From: CAYNJG01 sp964397295
Lineage (GTDB): Bacteria > Planctomycetota > Planctomycetia > Pirellulales > Pirellulaceae
Assembly (NCBI GenBank): GCA_964397295.1
Contig: CAYNJG010000011.1
Location: 1 to 64,000, forward strand
Direction: 5' to 3'
DNA: 64,000 nt
The position numbers and the translations under genes are program-made. The notes under the pieces were generated by a model, which worked only from the letters and a program-made list of their open reading frames with translations, was not told the origin of the DNA and did no database searches. Positions 40,563 to 49,680 of this stretch are shown one piece after another (the first letter of the stretch is position 1; each line of letters opens with the position of its first letter).

Positions 40563-42728
40563 TTGATTCCAACGACATTCAACAGACCGAAACCAATGCC
40601 AAACGGCAACGCAAGCAACTACGGATCATCAGGTATGGCTGCGCAACAGTTGGACTTCTTGTTTTCGTCGCTTAAGCGGTGGTGGAAGATAGCGCTGCCG
40701 ATTGGACTTGCCGCAGCGGCTGCGATGTTTGCTTTTTTGGTTTTGACGAAGGCGCCGATGTTTGAGTCGGACGCGGTTCTTCGAGTTCGACGCGAAGCGC
40801 CTTACATTGCTTTTCAAAAATCAAGGGACAGTGCGTCTGATCGATTTGCTGCGACACAGCTTGCACTTTTTCGAACTCGAAGCGTACTCGAGCCAGCGTT
40901 GCAATCGGTCGAGGAAGATTTTCCTGACGTGGCCAAGTTAAATGATGGTATTCAATGGCTGGACGAGCAACTTAAAGCACACATCTCACACTCAGAATTG
41001 GTGACCCTAAGATTCCAAGCCGACAGCCCCGAGTTGTCACAGGCTGCACTCCGAGGAATCTTAGATTCCTATTTGGTTTATTCGCAGTCGATCGAGTCAA
41101 CCTCCGAAGATCGCGTGATCGAACTGTTGGCCCAAGAACGAGATAGTCGCAGGAACATTGTCGATCAAACGCGGGAAAAAGTTCGAGAAGAAGTACAGGC
41201 GTCCGGCGTGGTTTTCGCTGACGACGACTTGGCTAGTTTTTTAAGCAATGCTTCGTTTAACGCGATGGAGCAAATGCTGATTCGCACCGAAGTCGACGTC
41301 GAAGTGCTTTCTGCGAGGCTTACAGCAGAGGAAGAACGTGTTGCTTCGGGCGAATTTGCGAATTCTACGGAACACGAACTGATGAAGTTCATCGATAGCA
41401 CGCCGGACGTCGATGCCATCAAAAAATCGATTGACGAAGCGCAGGGACGATTGGACGCATATATGGTTCGTCTTAGCAATCCAGCCAATTCACCACTTGT
41501 TATCAAGACAAAGGAACAGCTAACAAAACTCAGAGGCGATTTAGCCGCTGCGCAGAATCGCGTTCGTGGGGACGCAGAGGAAAAATTCAAACAGTTGTCG
41601 GAAGAGTCAAATGCCGAGCGACTTCGCGACCTTCAGGATCAAGTTGCTGCAAAAACCGCGATCCGGAATCGTCTTCTTTCTCGGCTCGAAGAGGAAAAAA
41701 AGAAACTCAGTGGCGATGCGATCAATGTCGAGTTTGCTCGGGATGAACTAGCGAGACAAGAAGATATATTCGACCGTATCTCCTCGCGGATTGTTGCGTT
41801 GCAAACTGAGCGTCGTGCTCCGGATCGCGTCGAACTGGTCGATCCGCCGCGACTACCCAAAGAGGCGGTACCCGTTAGCTTAAAGAAACCAATCGTCGCA
41901 GCGTGTGCAGCTTTGCTGGCTCCGTTTGCTCTGTGCGTGTTGTTTGAACGTTTAACCGAACGCGTCGCCGGTGCTGATGCTTTGGCGACCGAGTCGGGCA
42001 TCGCGGTCTTCGGCGAAACCACAAGGTTGCCAGCGGCGATCGGCAATAGCTCAGTCGAAAGGTTTTTGCCGTATCGAGAAAGTGTTGGCAACATTGGAAG
42101 CTTGCTGCAACTTTCTTGTAAACCTGAATCAGCAAGCGAAGCACAGGTCGTCGGCATTCTCAGTTCGGTTGCACACGAAGGAAAAACTAGTCTTGCCACT
42201 CACTTGGCTGCATTCTTGGGGCGTGGTGAACGACGGCGGACTTTGCTCTTGGAAGCTGACTTTCGTGCCCCGACTGTTCGTCACGTGCTGGGGTTGGAGA
42301 AAGCACCGGGACTCTCGCAAGTTCTCAGTGGCGACTGCGCACTCGGAGACGCAATCCGTGCCGTATTCGTACCGAACTATGGGGAGATGGATGTTCTCAC
42401 CGTGGGCACCGACGCGATGAAAAGTCTGCCGCTGAATTTCGCGGCTCTTGAAGATACGTTGAAGCAACTTCGGGGCCGATACGACTACATCATCATTGAT
42501 ACGTCGCCGATTCTTTGCACCAACGAAGCACTGCCGATTGCGATGCTTTCAGACGTCAACATACTTTGTGTCATGAAAGGCGAAAGCCGTTTGACGCAGG
42601 TTCGACATTCCGTTAACCGACTGAACAAAGTCGATGTTGACTTGTTAGGCATTGTTCTCAACGGCGTTGATGCCAGCAACTACTACTCACGCTATGGTCG
42701 GTACGCTTCACACGCCGATACCGTTTGA
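40563..42728 (+). CDS. Wzc-type polysaccharide co-polymerase with tyrosine autokinase domain
   Basis: This 721-residue protein controls chain length and export of exopolysaccharide. TM1 is at about 40-60, and a long periplasmic coiled-coil region runs from about 150 to 430. TM2 (about 442-460) precedes a cytoplasmic BY-kinase: Walker A in SSVAHEGKTSLA (near 530-541), Walker A' LLLEADFRAP, and Walker B YDYIIIDTSPIL (near 640). The C-terminal tyrosine cluster is short (YYSRYGRYAS). Start is TTG at 40563. An ATG at 40596 would remove 11 residues. No tyrosine phosphatase is seen in the window. It acts with the Wza-like lipoprotein at 36073 in analogous systems. Confidence 0.92.
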   Translation: MIPTTFNRPKPMPNGNASNYGSSGMAAQQLDFLFSSLKRWWKIALPIGLAAAAAMFAFLVLTKAPMFESDAVLRVRREAPYIAFQKSRDSASDRFAATQLALFRTRSVLEPALQSVEEDFPDVAKLNDGIQWLDEQLKAHISHSELVTLRFQADSPELSQAALRGILDSYLVYSQSIESTSEDRVIELLAQERDSRRNIVDQTREKVREEVQASGVVFADDDLASFLSNASFNAMEQMLIRTEVDVEVLSARLTAEEERVASGEFANSTEHELMKFIDSTPDVDAIKKSIDEAQGRLDAYMVRLSNPANSPLVIKTKEQLTKLRGDLAAAQNRVRGDAEEKFKQLSEESNAERLRDLQDQVAAKTAIRNRLLSRLEEEKKKLSGDAINVEFARDELARQEDIFDRISSRIVALQTERRAPDRVELVDPPRLPKEAVPVSLKKPIVAACAALLAPFALCVLFERLTERVAGADALATESGIAVFGETTRLPAAIGNSSVERFLPYRESVGNIGSLLQLSCKPESASEAQVVGILSSVAHEGKTSLATHLAAFLGRGERRRTLLLEADFRAPTVRHVLGLEKAPGLSQVLSGDCALGDAIRAVFVPNYGEMDVLTVGTDAMKSLPLNFAALEDTLKQLRGRYDYIIIDTSPILCTNEALPIAMLSDVNILCVMKGESRLTQVRHSVNRLNKVDVDLLGIVLNGVDASNYYSRYGRYASHADTV

Positions 42729-42749
42729 CCATTTCGCCCGATATCCCTT

Positions 42750-44024
42750 TTGATTAGTCATTCCTCCAATTCGTCCGGGTTCGGTTTATCGCCTGATAGC
42801 CCGCATATTCTGTTGTTGACGCAACGCGCCCCGTTTCCGCCAGATCGGGGAGATCGTATTCGTTCCTACAACTTGTTGCGTCAACTTTCGCAGCATTGGA
42901 ATGTATCTCTAGCCTGTTTGAACGACGAACGCGTCTCGGACGCACAGCGAGAGGAACTCGAGCGAATCTGTTTTCGCGTTGCGATCGAAGAAAACGTTGG
43001 TTTGGGCCGCTGGGTTCGTGGTTTGCGTTCGGCTGCTCGTGGTCGATCGCTTACGGAGGGCCTTTTTCAGAGCAACCAGTTGGCGTCCACGATTACAAAC
43101 TGGACTACTGAAACAGAATTTGCAGCGGCGCTCGTGTATTGCTCCAGCATGATGCAGTACGTCGAACTGCCCGCTTGTTCCGAGCTTCCCATCGTGGCGG
43201 ATTTAGTCGACGTAGATAGCGAAAAATGGCTTGAGCATGCCAACCGAGCGAAGCGTTCGTGGAAGCGGCCAGTCTATCGATTCGAATCAAAGAAAGTGCG
43301 ACTTCTCGAGCAAGAAATCGCGAGACGTGCGAAGGCGATCACGCTGGTCAGTGACGATGAAGCGAAGCTCTTTCGAACCGAAGTGAGTCGAACCACTCGG
43401 GTCCTTGGCGTTGCCAATGGTGTTGATGCGACGAGTTTCCAAGCCGTGAAGACAAAACAGGATCGGCCTGTCGAACTTTTGTTTGTCGGGGTGCTCGACT
43501 ACTATCCGAACGTCGAGGGAATCTCTTGGTTTGTGCAGGATGTGCTGCCAGAGCTTCGAGACAACCTGGATTTTCGAATGAAAATCGTTGGTAGGAAACC
43601 TAACGCTGCTGTGCTTCGGTTGGCGAATGAAAATAACGTCGAAGTGTTTGGCGACGTTCCCGACGTTCGCACGTATCTCGACAACGCGGATATCGTAGTT
43701 GCTCCTCTTCGTCTCGCACGCGGCATTCAGAACAAGGTGCTTGAGGCGATGGCATGCGCGTTGCCGGTCGTATTGACGGATGCAGCCGCCACGGGCATCG
43801 ATGGCCAGGACGGCGAACATTTTCTCGTTGGCGACTCTGCGGCACAGTTCGCATTGAACATTCAACAGCTTGCGGGCAAAGCTGATCTTCGAGAGCATAT
43901 TGGAAAGTCTGCTCGGAACCTTGTTGAGCAAGAATACAACTGGAGTTCACGTCTTCAACCGCTTGTTGAACTGCTACAGCAGATAACATCGACACCGCAA
44001 ACAGAAACGGCGGTGGTGCGATGA
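42750..44024 (+). CDS. Glycosyltransferase, TIGR03087-like (exosortase-locus sugar transferase)
   Basis: This 424-residue GT-B glycosyltransferase has the N-terminal motif LLLTQRAPFPPDRGDRIRSYNLLRQL, which is typical of sugar transferases found in PEP-CTERM/EpsH loci. Other conserved stretches are FVGVLDYYPNVEGISWF, the donor site ARGIQNKVLEAMACALPVVLT with the E-x7-E pattern, and DGEHFLVGD. It acts at the cytoplasmic face. Start TTG 42750, 21 bases after the kinase gene stop. The next gene overlaps its stop by four bases. Donor sugar unknown. Confidence 0.85.
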   Translation: MISHSSNSSGFGLSPDSPHILLLTQRAPFPPDRGDRIRSYNLLRQLSQHWNVSLACLNDERVSDAQREELERICFRVAIEENVGLGRWVRGLRSAARGRSLTEGLFQSNQLASTITNWTTETEFAAALVYCSSMMQYVELPACSELPIVADLVDVDSEKWLEHANRAKRSWKRPVYRFESKKVRLLEQEIARRAKAITLVSDDEAKLFRTEVSRTTRVLGVANGVDATSFQAVKTKQDRPVELLFVGVLDYYPNVEGISWFVQDVLPELRDNLDFRMKIVGRKPNAAVLRLANENNVEVFGDVPDVRTYLDNADIVVAPLRLARGIQNKVLEAMACALPVVLTDAAATGIDGQDGEHFLVGDSAAQFALNIQQLAGKADLREHIGKSARNLVEQEYNWSSRLQPLVELLQQITSTPQTETAVVR

Positions 44025-45220
44025 GTAGCCAAATTGCCCGAGGGCAACTCAGCGGCGAAGACCAAGAAATCTCGCACGCGGTGGTTAGTCCGCCGCGGAT
44101 TCGTGTTGGCTTCGTGATGCATGTGATGCATGTCGCGGGTGCGGAAGTGCTCGTCCAACGAATTATCAAAGAACTGAGCGACGTAATTGAGCCGGTCGTT
44201 TTCTGCTTGGATAAGATTGGTTCAATTGGCCACGACCTGCAAAAGCAAGGCATTCAAGTGATTTGCCTGAATCGCACGCCTGGTATCGATTGGCGGCTAG
44301 GACATAGGCTCGCGCAGAATCTGAACCGACATCAGATTGAGGTAGTGCATGCTCATCAATACACGCCGTTTTTCTACTCGGCACTAGCTCGCCTGATGGG
44401 AGCTGGGAAATCAAGGGTGCTCTTCACCGAACACGGGCGTCACTTACCAGACGTCGTTTCGTCGAAGCGTCGATTGGTAAATCGCCTTCTTTTGCAGAAA
44501 TGTGCCGACGTTACGAATGCTTGCAGCGACTTTAGTGCGGCAGCTCTTAGTGAAAAGGATGGCTTTTCGGCGGTTGGCGTCATTCGCAACGGAATCGACG
44601 TCGGTTTGTTTCCAGCGCGTGGTGACGAAGCCGAGCAAAAACAACTCCGCGACCGAATTGGTTTGAAATCCGAACTTCAATATGTTGCGTGCGTGGCGAG
44701 GCTACATCCGATCAAAGACCACGAGACACTGCTCAATGCATGGCAGCGGATTGCGCAACAGCGCGACAATGCTCGGTTGTTGATCGTGGGCGATGGGGAA
44801 CGCCGAATTCACTTGGAACAGCAAGCGAAAGACCTCGGAATTCAAACGTCCATCGAATTCCTTGGCGTGAGGAACGACGTTAGCGACATCCTCCGAGCGG
44901 TTGATGTTTTTACTCTGTCCAGTCACAGCGAAGCATCTTCGTTGACGCTGCTGGAGGCAATGGCCAGTGAATGCCCGATTGTCATCACGGACGTCGGTGG
45001 TAATCGTGAACACCTTGAGGACGGAGAACAAGGGCTGCTTGTTCCACGCGGCGATGCAACTCAGTTGGCTCAGAGCATCGGTCGATTGCTGGATTCGCCG
45101 GACGTTGGTCATCGATTAGGTGAAGCGGCTCGCAAACGTGTATGCCGCGAGTTCGATTTAGAATCCGTTGTCGAATCCTATTCGCAACTCTACCAAAAAC
45201 TCGCGAATCGTTTGAGCTGA
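44021..45220 (+). CDS. Glycosyltransferase family 4 protein
   Basis: This is a 399-residue GT-B enzyme with MHVMHVAGAEVLVQRIIKEL at the start and VVHAHQYTPFFYSAL in the acceptor half. The donor half has YVACVARLHPIKDHETLLNAW, RLLIVGDGERR, FTLSSHSEASSLTLLEAMASECPIVITDVGG and E-x7-E. It resembles the second type of exosortase-locus sugar transferase (TIGR03088-like), without certainty. The ATGA overlap to the previous gene suggests coupling. The N-terminal 27 residues are a variable hydrophilic leader. Confidence 0.88.
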   Translation: MSSQIARGQLSGEDQEISHAVVSPPRIRVGFVMHVMHVAGAEVLVQRIIKELSDVIEPVVFCLDKIGSIGHDLQKQGIQVICLNRTPGIDWRLGHRLAQNLNRHQIEVVHAHQYTPFFYSALARLMGAGKSRVLFTEHGRHLPDVVSSKRRLVNRLLLQKCADVTNACSDFSAAALSEKDGFSAVGVIRNGIDVGLFPARGDEAEQKQLRDRIGLKSELQYVACVARLHPIKDHETLLNAWQRIAQQRDNARLLIVGDGERRIHLEQQAKDLGIQTSIEFLGVRNDVSDILRAVDVFTLSSHSEASSLTLLEAMASECPIVITDVGGNREHLEDGEQGLLVPRGDATQLAQSIGRLLDSPDVGHRLGEAARKRVCREFDLESVVESYSQLYQKLANRLS

Positions 45221-45227
45221 TCGTCGC

Positions 45228-45806
45228 GTGAAGAGTTTTCTACATGGATTTGCGACCCTCGTTGTTCTACCGGTAATTGCCCTGTTTTGGGTTGTATCGT
45301 GTATCAGTTCAAGCGACCAAGCACTCACGTCGTGCAGCCAACTTTTGTCTCGTTTGCCGGGCATGACTGGGTGCTATTTGCGAAGCGCCTTCTACGCATC
45401 GGTGCTCGAAGAATTCCATCCGACGGCGCGGCTCGAATACGGTACGCTTCTCTCGAAATGTTCCGCCCGCATCAAACAGAATGTTTACGTTGGTCCGTAT
45501 TGTCTGTTGGGATTGGTGACGTTGCATGAAGACGTACTTCTGGGACCAGCTGTGCAGATTCCAAGTGGCGGTCGGCTTCACGGAATATCTTCGCTCGATG
45601 AGCCTATCCGCAATCAGCCCGGAAAGATCGAACGCATCACCATCGGTCGCGACTGTTGGATTGGTGGCCAGGCCGTTGTCTTGGCTGACGTAGAAGAGCA
45701 GACTGTTGTCGGCGCTGGAAGCGTTGTGACGAAACCGCTGCCGCCCCGCGTAGTCGCCGTAGGAAATCCAGCAACGGTGATTCGCTCACGCGAGACAACT
45801 AGCTAA
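45228..45806 (+). CDS. Left-handed beta-helix acetyltransferase with N-terminal membrane segment
   Basis: This 192-residue protein has an N-terminal hydrophobic segment (TLVVLPVIALFWVV) and hexapeptide-repeat coils (ARIKQNVYVGPYCLLGLVTLHEDVLLGPAVQIPSG and RITIGRDCWIGGQAVVLADVEEQTVVGAGSVVTK). The acyl-CoA-binding end is PPRVVAVGNPATVI. It probably O-acetylates a sugar, as in WcaF/WbbJ-type enzymes. GTG start at 45228, seven bases after the GT stop. The catalytic His is expected near H114 (GGRLHGIS). The TM segment may place it at the membrane. Confidence 0.82.
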   Translation: MKSFLHGFATLVVLPVIALFWVVSCISSSDQALTSCSQLLSRLPGMTGCYLRSAFYASVLEEFHPTARLEYGTLLSKCSARIKQNVYVGPYCLLGLVTLHEDVLLGPAVQIPSGGRLHGISSLDEPIRNQPGKIERITIGRDCWIGGQAVVLADVEEQTVVGAGSVVTKPLPPRVVAVGNPATVIRSRETTS

Positions 45807-45817
45807 GACAGATCTCA

Positions 45818-46684
45818 ATGTCAGCCGTTTTAGATACCAAAGAGACACCAGCTAGGCCGAATTCGGTGCCGGTAACGGTTATCGAACCAGTGCGTGGATT
45901 CCAACTACTGGATTGGAAAGAGCTGTTTTACTACCGCGACCTGTTTCGGTTTCTTGTTTGGCGACAAATCAAGATTCGCTACGCCCAGAGCGCGGTCGGT
46001 ATTGGTTGGGCGCTGATACAGCCATTGTTTTCGATGCTCGTGCTTACGATTGTTTTCGGAATGCTGGCGAAAATCAAAAGCGATGGTTCGCCGTATGGCT
46101 TGTTCAGCTTCGCAGCACTTGTGCCATGGACATTTTTTTCCAATGGCCTCTCGGACGGAGTTGCTAGTCTTGTGACTGAAGCGGACATGTTGCGGAAGAT
46201 CTATTTTCCACGACTCTTGCTGCCGCTATCCGCAATTGCCGCCAAACTCGTCGACTTTTGCATTGCGACGGTCATGCTGTTCGTATTGATGGCCATCTAT
46301 CGACATGCACCGAGCACAAACATTGTCTGGCTTCCGCTGCTGATCGTGCTGATGGTTGTGTCCGCCGCCGGTGCTTCCGTTTGGCTTTCCGCACTCGCCG
46401 TTCAGTATCGTGACGTGAAGCACGCGATGGTGTTTATCATCCAACTCGCAATGTACGCGGCTCCGGTCATCTACTCGACGAATATTATTCCGGCAAAGTT
46501 CCGTCTGCTATACGCACTCAATCCGATGGTTGGTGTGATCGAAGGTTTTCGAAGTGCGCTGTTGGGAACACAGCCGATGCCGTGGTCTCTGATTGCAGTA
46601 GGGTACGTCGCAGCCACGATGGTACTACTAAGTGGTTTGGCTTTCTTCCGAAGTCGCGAGCGGGTGTTTGCGGACGTAGCCTGA
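45818..46684 (+). CDS. wzm: ABC-2 type polysaccharide exporter permease (Wzm/TagG-like)
   Basis: This is the inner-membrane permease of an ABC transporter that moves undecaprenyl-linked polysaccharide across the membrane. The 288 residues hold about six TM segments after a hydrophilic 40-residue N-terminus. Family motifs are FLVWRQIKIRYAQSAVGIGWALIQPLFSMLVLTIVFG, VPWTFFSNGLSDGVASLV, and YAAPVIYSTNIIPAKFRLLYALNPMVGVIEGFRSALLG. The stop is directly followed by the ATPase gene. The pair with the next gene is secure. Confidence 0.92.
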   Translation: MSAVLDTKETPARPNSVPVTVIEPVRGFQLLDWKELFYYRDLFRFLVWRQIKIRYAQSAVGIGWALIQPLFSMLVLTIVFGMLAKIKSDGSPYGLFSFAALVPWTFFSNGLSDGVASLVTEADMLRKIYFPRLLLPLSAIAAKLVDFCIATVMLFVLMAIYRHAPSTNIVWLPLLIVLMVVSAAGASVWLSALAVQYRDVKHAMVFIIQLAMYAAPVIYSTNIIPAKFRLLYALNPMVGVIEGFRSALLGTQPMPWSLIAVGYVAATMVLLSGLAFFRSRERVFADVA

Positions 46685-46687
46685 TTG

Positions 46688-47950
46688 ATGCAGCACGCAG
46701 TCGAAATCACAGATCTCTCGAAAGCCTACCGCATTGGGGTGAAGAAAAGCCGTCCCGATACACTCGTTGGCGCGCTGAAGCAGGGCATTGTCGCCCCGCT
46801 AAAAAACTGGCGCGAACTGAATCAGCTCGACACCAGCAAGCTTGCCGACGATGACGACAGCGACGGCGTGCTTTGGGCCCTTCGAAACATAACGATGTCG
46901 ATCAACGAAGGTGACGTTGTGGGCATCGTAGGCCGCAACGGATCCGGAAAAAGCACACTCCTAAAAGTCATCAGTCGAATTACGGAACCTACGCGTGGAC
47001 GTGTCGTCATTCGTGGACGTGTGAGTAGCCTACTGGAGGTGGGGACGGGATTTCATCCGGATCTGAGTGGTCGCGATAATATCTATATGAACGGCACGGT
47101 GCTCGGGATGAAGAAACTCGAGATCGATGCAAAGTTCGACGAGATCGTTGAATTCTCGGGCGTCGAAACGTTTTTGGATACGCCCATCAAACGTTACTCG
47201 TCGGGGATGAAAGTTCGATTAGCCTTTGCGGTCGCAGCACACTTGGAACCCGAAGTACTGCTTGTCGACGAAGTGCTTGCGGTCGGTGACGTTGCCTTCC
47301 AGAAAAAATGTCTTGGCAAGATGCAGCAGATCGCGGGCAGCGGCAGAACAGTATTGTTCGTTAGTCATAATATGTTGGCTGTCCGTTCGCTTTGTAACAA
47401 AGCCATCTTTCTTTCGAATGGACAGTTACTTCATCAAGGTAGCGTGAACGAAGTCATGCAACGCTACCTCGAAGCAAACAACGAAGGTGCCCAGGACGAA
47501 TGGTCGTCCGAAAAAGTTGACGATGAGTCCATGTTGCACGTTTCTCGCATTCGCGCGGACTTGCTGGGTGAACAGCCGAGACACAAATTGAAGTTGCGGA
47601 TTGATTTTCGATCAGTTGCACCTCATGCGCGTGCATTCGTGGCGGTTGATTTTACCGATCCGATCGGCAATCGAATCATGCAGGCTTTGCCAACGATGGA
47701 ACCGTTCATCGACGTCGACCACGCAACGCGTACGCTAACGATCGACGTTGATTTGCCGCCGCTGATTCCTGGCGACTACGCGGTTGGAATCTGGCTCGGT
47801 GGAGCACTCACGCAGACGTTTGTAAATATCGAAGATGCGGTACGGTTTACGATCGCGAACTCGCCGACACTGAATCGCTCGCAGGGGCATGACAACGCAC
47901 GCGGTTTTATCGTCCCGGAAGCCACCGTCGAAATGGTGAAGTCCGCGTGA
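46688..47950 (+). CDS. wzt: ABC-type polysaccharide exporter ATPase with C-terminal Wzt-like domain
   Basis: This 420-residue Wzt/TagH-like ATPase has Walker A GRNGSGKSTLL near residues 84-94. The Wzt-typical SSLLEVGTGFHPDLSGRDNIYMNG, the signature YSSGMKVRLAFAVAAHLEPE, and Walker B VLLVDEVLAVGD follow. About 170 residues beyond the ATPase (from about 250) form a beta-rich Wzt_C-like domain, which in O9a-type systems recognises the modified non-reducing end of the chain. ATG 46688; a TTG at 46685 would add one Met. Downstream FkbM starts with GTG overlapping by four bases. Confidence 0.92.
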   Translation: MQHAVEITDLSKAYRIGVKKSRPDTLVGALKQGIVAPLKNWRELNQLDTSKLADDDDSDGVLWALRNITMSINEGDVVGIVGRNGSGKSTLLKVISRITEPTRGRVVIRGRVSSLLEVGTGFHPDLSGRDNIYMNGTVLGMKKLEIDAKFDEIVEFSGVETFLDTPIKRYSSGMKVRLAFAVAAHLEPEVLLVDEVLAVGDVAFQKKCLGKMQQIAGSGRTVLFVSHNMLAVRSLCNKAIFLSNGQLLHQGSVNEVMQRYLEANNEGAQDEWSSEKVDDESMLHVSRIRADLLGEQPRHKLKLRIDFRSVAPHARAFVAVDFTDPIGNRIMQALPTMEPFIDVDHATRTLTIDVDLPPLIPGDYAVGIWLGGALTQTFVNIEDAVRFTIANSPTLNRSQGHDNARGFIVPEATVEMVKSA

Positions 47951-48756
47951 AAAAACTTATTCCTAAACTTTGGCGCAGAGCTTACAACGGCTACTCGCGA
48001 CTGCGGCAGACTCCCGGTGCAATGTCTGCGGCATTGGCCACCGTTCCGATGAACTCAAAGTTGAAATTGTTGTCGCTTTACAGCTTTGGGGTTTCCGCGG
48101 ATGCAGTGGAAATTCAAGCCAACGATGTACCGGGTCCACTTACGCTTCGATACGGGACTTCTGATTTGCCCGTTTTCGAGCAAGTGTTCATCGAGCAACA
48201 GTATCGTTTTCCGCAGCTTGAAAACGTTGAATATGTCATCGACGCAGGCGCCAATATCGGCTTGGCTGCGGCGTACCTCTTAGCCAAACATCCGAAGGCA
48301 AAGTTGATTGCGATTGAACCAGATGCTGAGAACTTTGCTGTTGCGAAGCGTAATCTGCAGCAATTTGGTTCTCGGTGCCGACTTGTCCACGGAGCTGTTT
48401 GGCCGACCGATCGAGAACTCTCAGTACAGCGTCATGACATGGGACATTGGGCGACGCAGGTTTCGGAAGAGGTGGGATCCGAAACGGTGCGAGGCTTCAC
48501 TATTGAAAAACTGATGAGCGATTTTGATTTTCCTCGTATTGATTTTCTCAAAGTTGATATCGAAGGTGCCGAGTTGCAACTGTTCGGAGACGGTTGCACG
48601 GATTTTATGCAGAAGACGCAGTGTTGCGCCGTTGAATGCCACGGGCCGGAAAGCGAATCGGCGTTTCGATCCGTTTGTGATCCCAGACGGTTCGAAATCT
48701 TCGAGCAGTGTGAACTACTTGTTGCAAATCGCATTGCGGCGGAATCGACACGATGA
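47947..48756 (+). CDS. FkbM family methyltransferase
   Basis: This 269-residue SAM-dependent methyltransferase of the FkbM type shows motif I YVIDAGANIGLAAAYLLAKHP (about 97-117), LIAIEPDAENFAVAKRNL, and IDFLKVDIEGAELQLF. FkbM-like enzymes O-methylate sugars of polysaccharides or rhamnose ends. GTG 47947 starts within the previous stop. The next gene starts with ATG overlapping its TGA by four bases. The tight packing suggests it acts on the same glycan. The methyl-acceptor sugar is unknown. Confidence 0.88.
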   Translation: MKKLIPKLWRRAYNGYSRLRQTPGAMSAALATVPMNSKLKLLSLYSFGVSADAVEIQANDVPGPLTLRYGTSDLPVFEQVFIEQQYRFPQLENVEYVIDAGANIGLAAAYLLAKHPKAKLIAIEPDAENFAVAKRNLQQFGSRCRLVHGAVWPTDRELSVQRHDMGHWATQVSEEVGSETVRGFTIEKLMSDFDFPRIDFLKVDIEGAELQLFGDGCTDFMQKTQCCAVECHGPESESAFRSVCDPRRFEIFEQCELLVANRIAAESTR

Positions 48757-49679
48757 TTCGGGTTTCGACCGTCATTCCGGCGTACAACGCGGAACGCTAC
48801 TTACGACCCGCTATCGACAGCGTTCTCGCGCAAATGGGAGTGGCGAACGAAGTCATTGTGGTTGACGATGGATCGACTGACTCAACTCCAGCGATCTTGA
48901 AAGAATACGCAGATCGAATACGCGTCGTTCGTCAAACAAACAGTGGTCTCTCCGCAGCAAGAAACGCGGGCATTGCCGAATCGCGGGCCGAGTATGTTGC
49001 GATATTGGATGCGGACGACATTTGGTTACCGGAGAAGCTCTCGAAGCAGTTGAGTTTGCTCGATGCGAATCCGCAGTACGCTATGGTTCACAGCCGGACA
49101 TATTCGTGGGACGCGGAGACAGACGAACGAACCGATTTCGTCAAAGCCAATCAGTCGCTGTACCAGGATGATTGTTTCGGACAGCTCTTTACGCACAACG
49201 CGATTTGTGTTTCCTCGGTCGTCGTTCGGCGCGCGTTGCTAACAGAACTGGGCGGTTTCGATTCCAATATCACGCGACCTACGACGCAGGATCATGACCT
49301 CTGGCTGCGAATCACGCACAAGCATCCCATCGGCTTTGTTGAACAACCCGGCGTTCTCTATCGTCGACACGCTGATAACGCCAGTCATGATACGGTTGGT
49401 ATGTTAGAAGACCGCGTCTACGTTTTGGAAAAAGCGATACGATACGGCCGAAAGGAGTTAGGTCAATGCATCACTGCGCCACACGCAACGCTCGCGCACG
49501 CATGCTACTTGACGGGGTATCAGCATTTCCAAGTTGGCCAATACGAAGTCGCAAAACGGTGGCTGCGCAAGGCGTGTAGTTACGGTCGAAGAGATGTCCG
49601 ATCGTTTTGTGGGGCGTACCTGCCGACTTTTCTTCTGAAGCTCGTGCATCGTAACTTCGTCGGTGCGTCGGCAGCATAG
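48753..49679 (+). CDS. Glycosyltransferase family 2 protein
   Basis: This is a 308-residue GT-A enzyme. VSTVIPAYNAERYLRPAIDSVLAQ is followed by EVIVVDDGSTDSTPAIL, and the DxD site is ILDADDIWLPEKL. The third Asp-rich site, DHDLWLRI (ED-x-W-like), sits near residue 180. The C-terminus (about 240-305) is a helical, Trp/Arg-rich segment without a TM helix. It adds a sugar to the lipid-linked intermediate or to a side chain. The overlap with FkbM is four bases. Confidence 0.92.
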   Translation: MIRVSTVIPAYNAERYLRPAIDSVLAQMGVANEVIVVDDGSTDSTPAILKEYADRIRVVRQTNSGLSAARNAGIAESRAEYVAILDADDIWLPEKLSKQLSLLDANPQYAMVHSRTYSWDAETDERTDFVKANQSLYQDDCFGQLFTHNAICVSSVVVRRALLTELGGFDSNITRPTTQDHDLWLRITHKHPIGFVEQPGVLYRRHADNASHDTVGMLEDRVYVLEKAIRYGRKELGQCITAPHATLAHACYLTGYQHFQVGQYEVAKRWLRKACSYGRRDVRSFCGAYLPTFLLKLVHRNFVGASAA

Positions 49680-49680
49680 C

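Noticed and set aside
43287..43931. 214-codon minus-strand ORF
   Set aside because: Antisense of a glycosyltransferase with all GT-B motifs.
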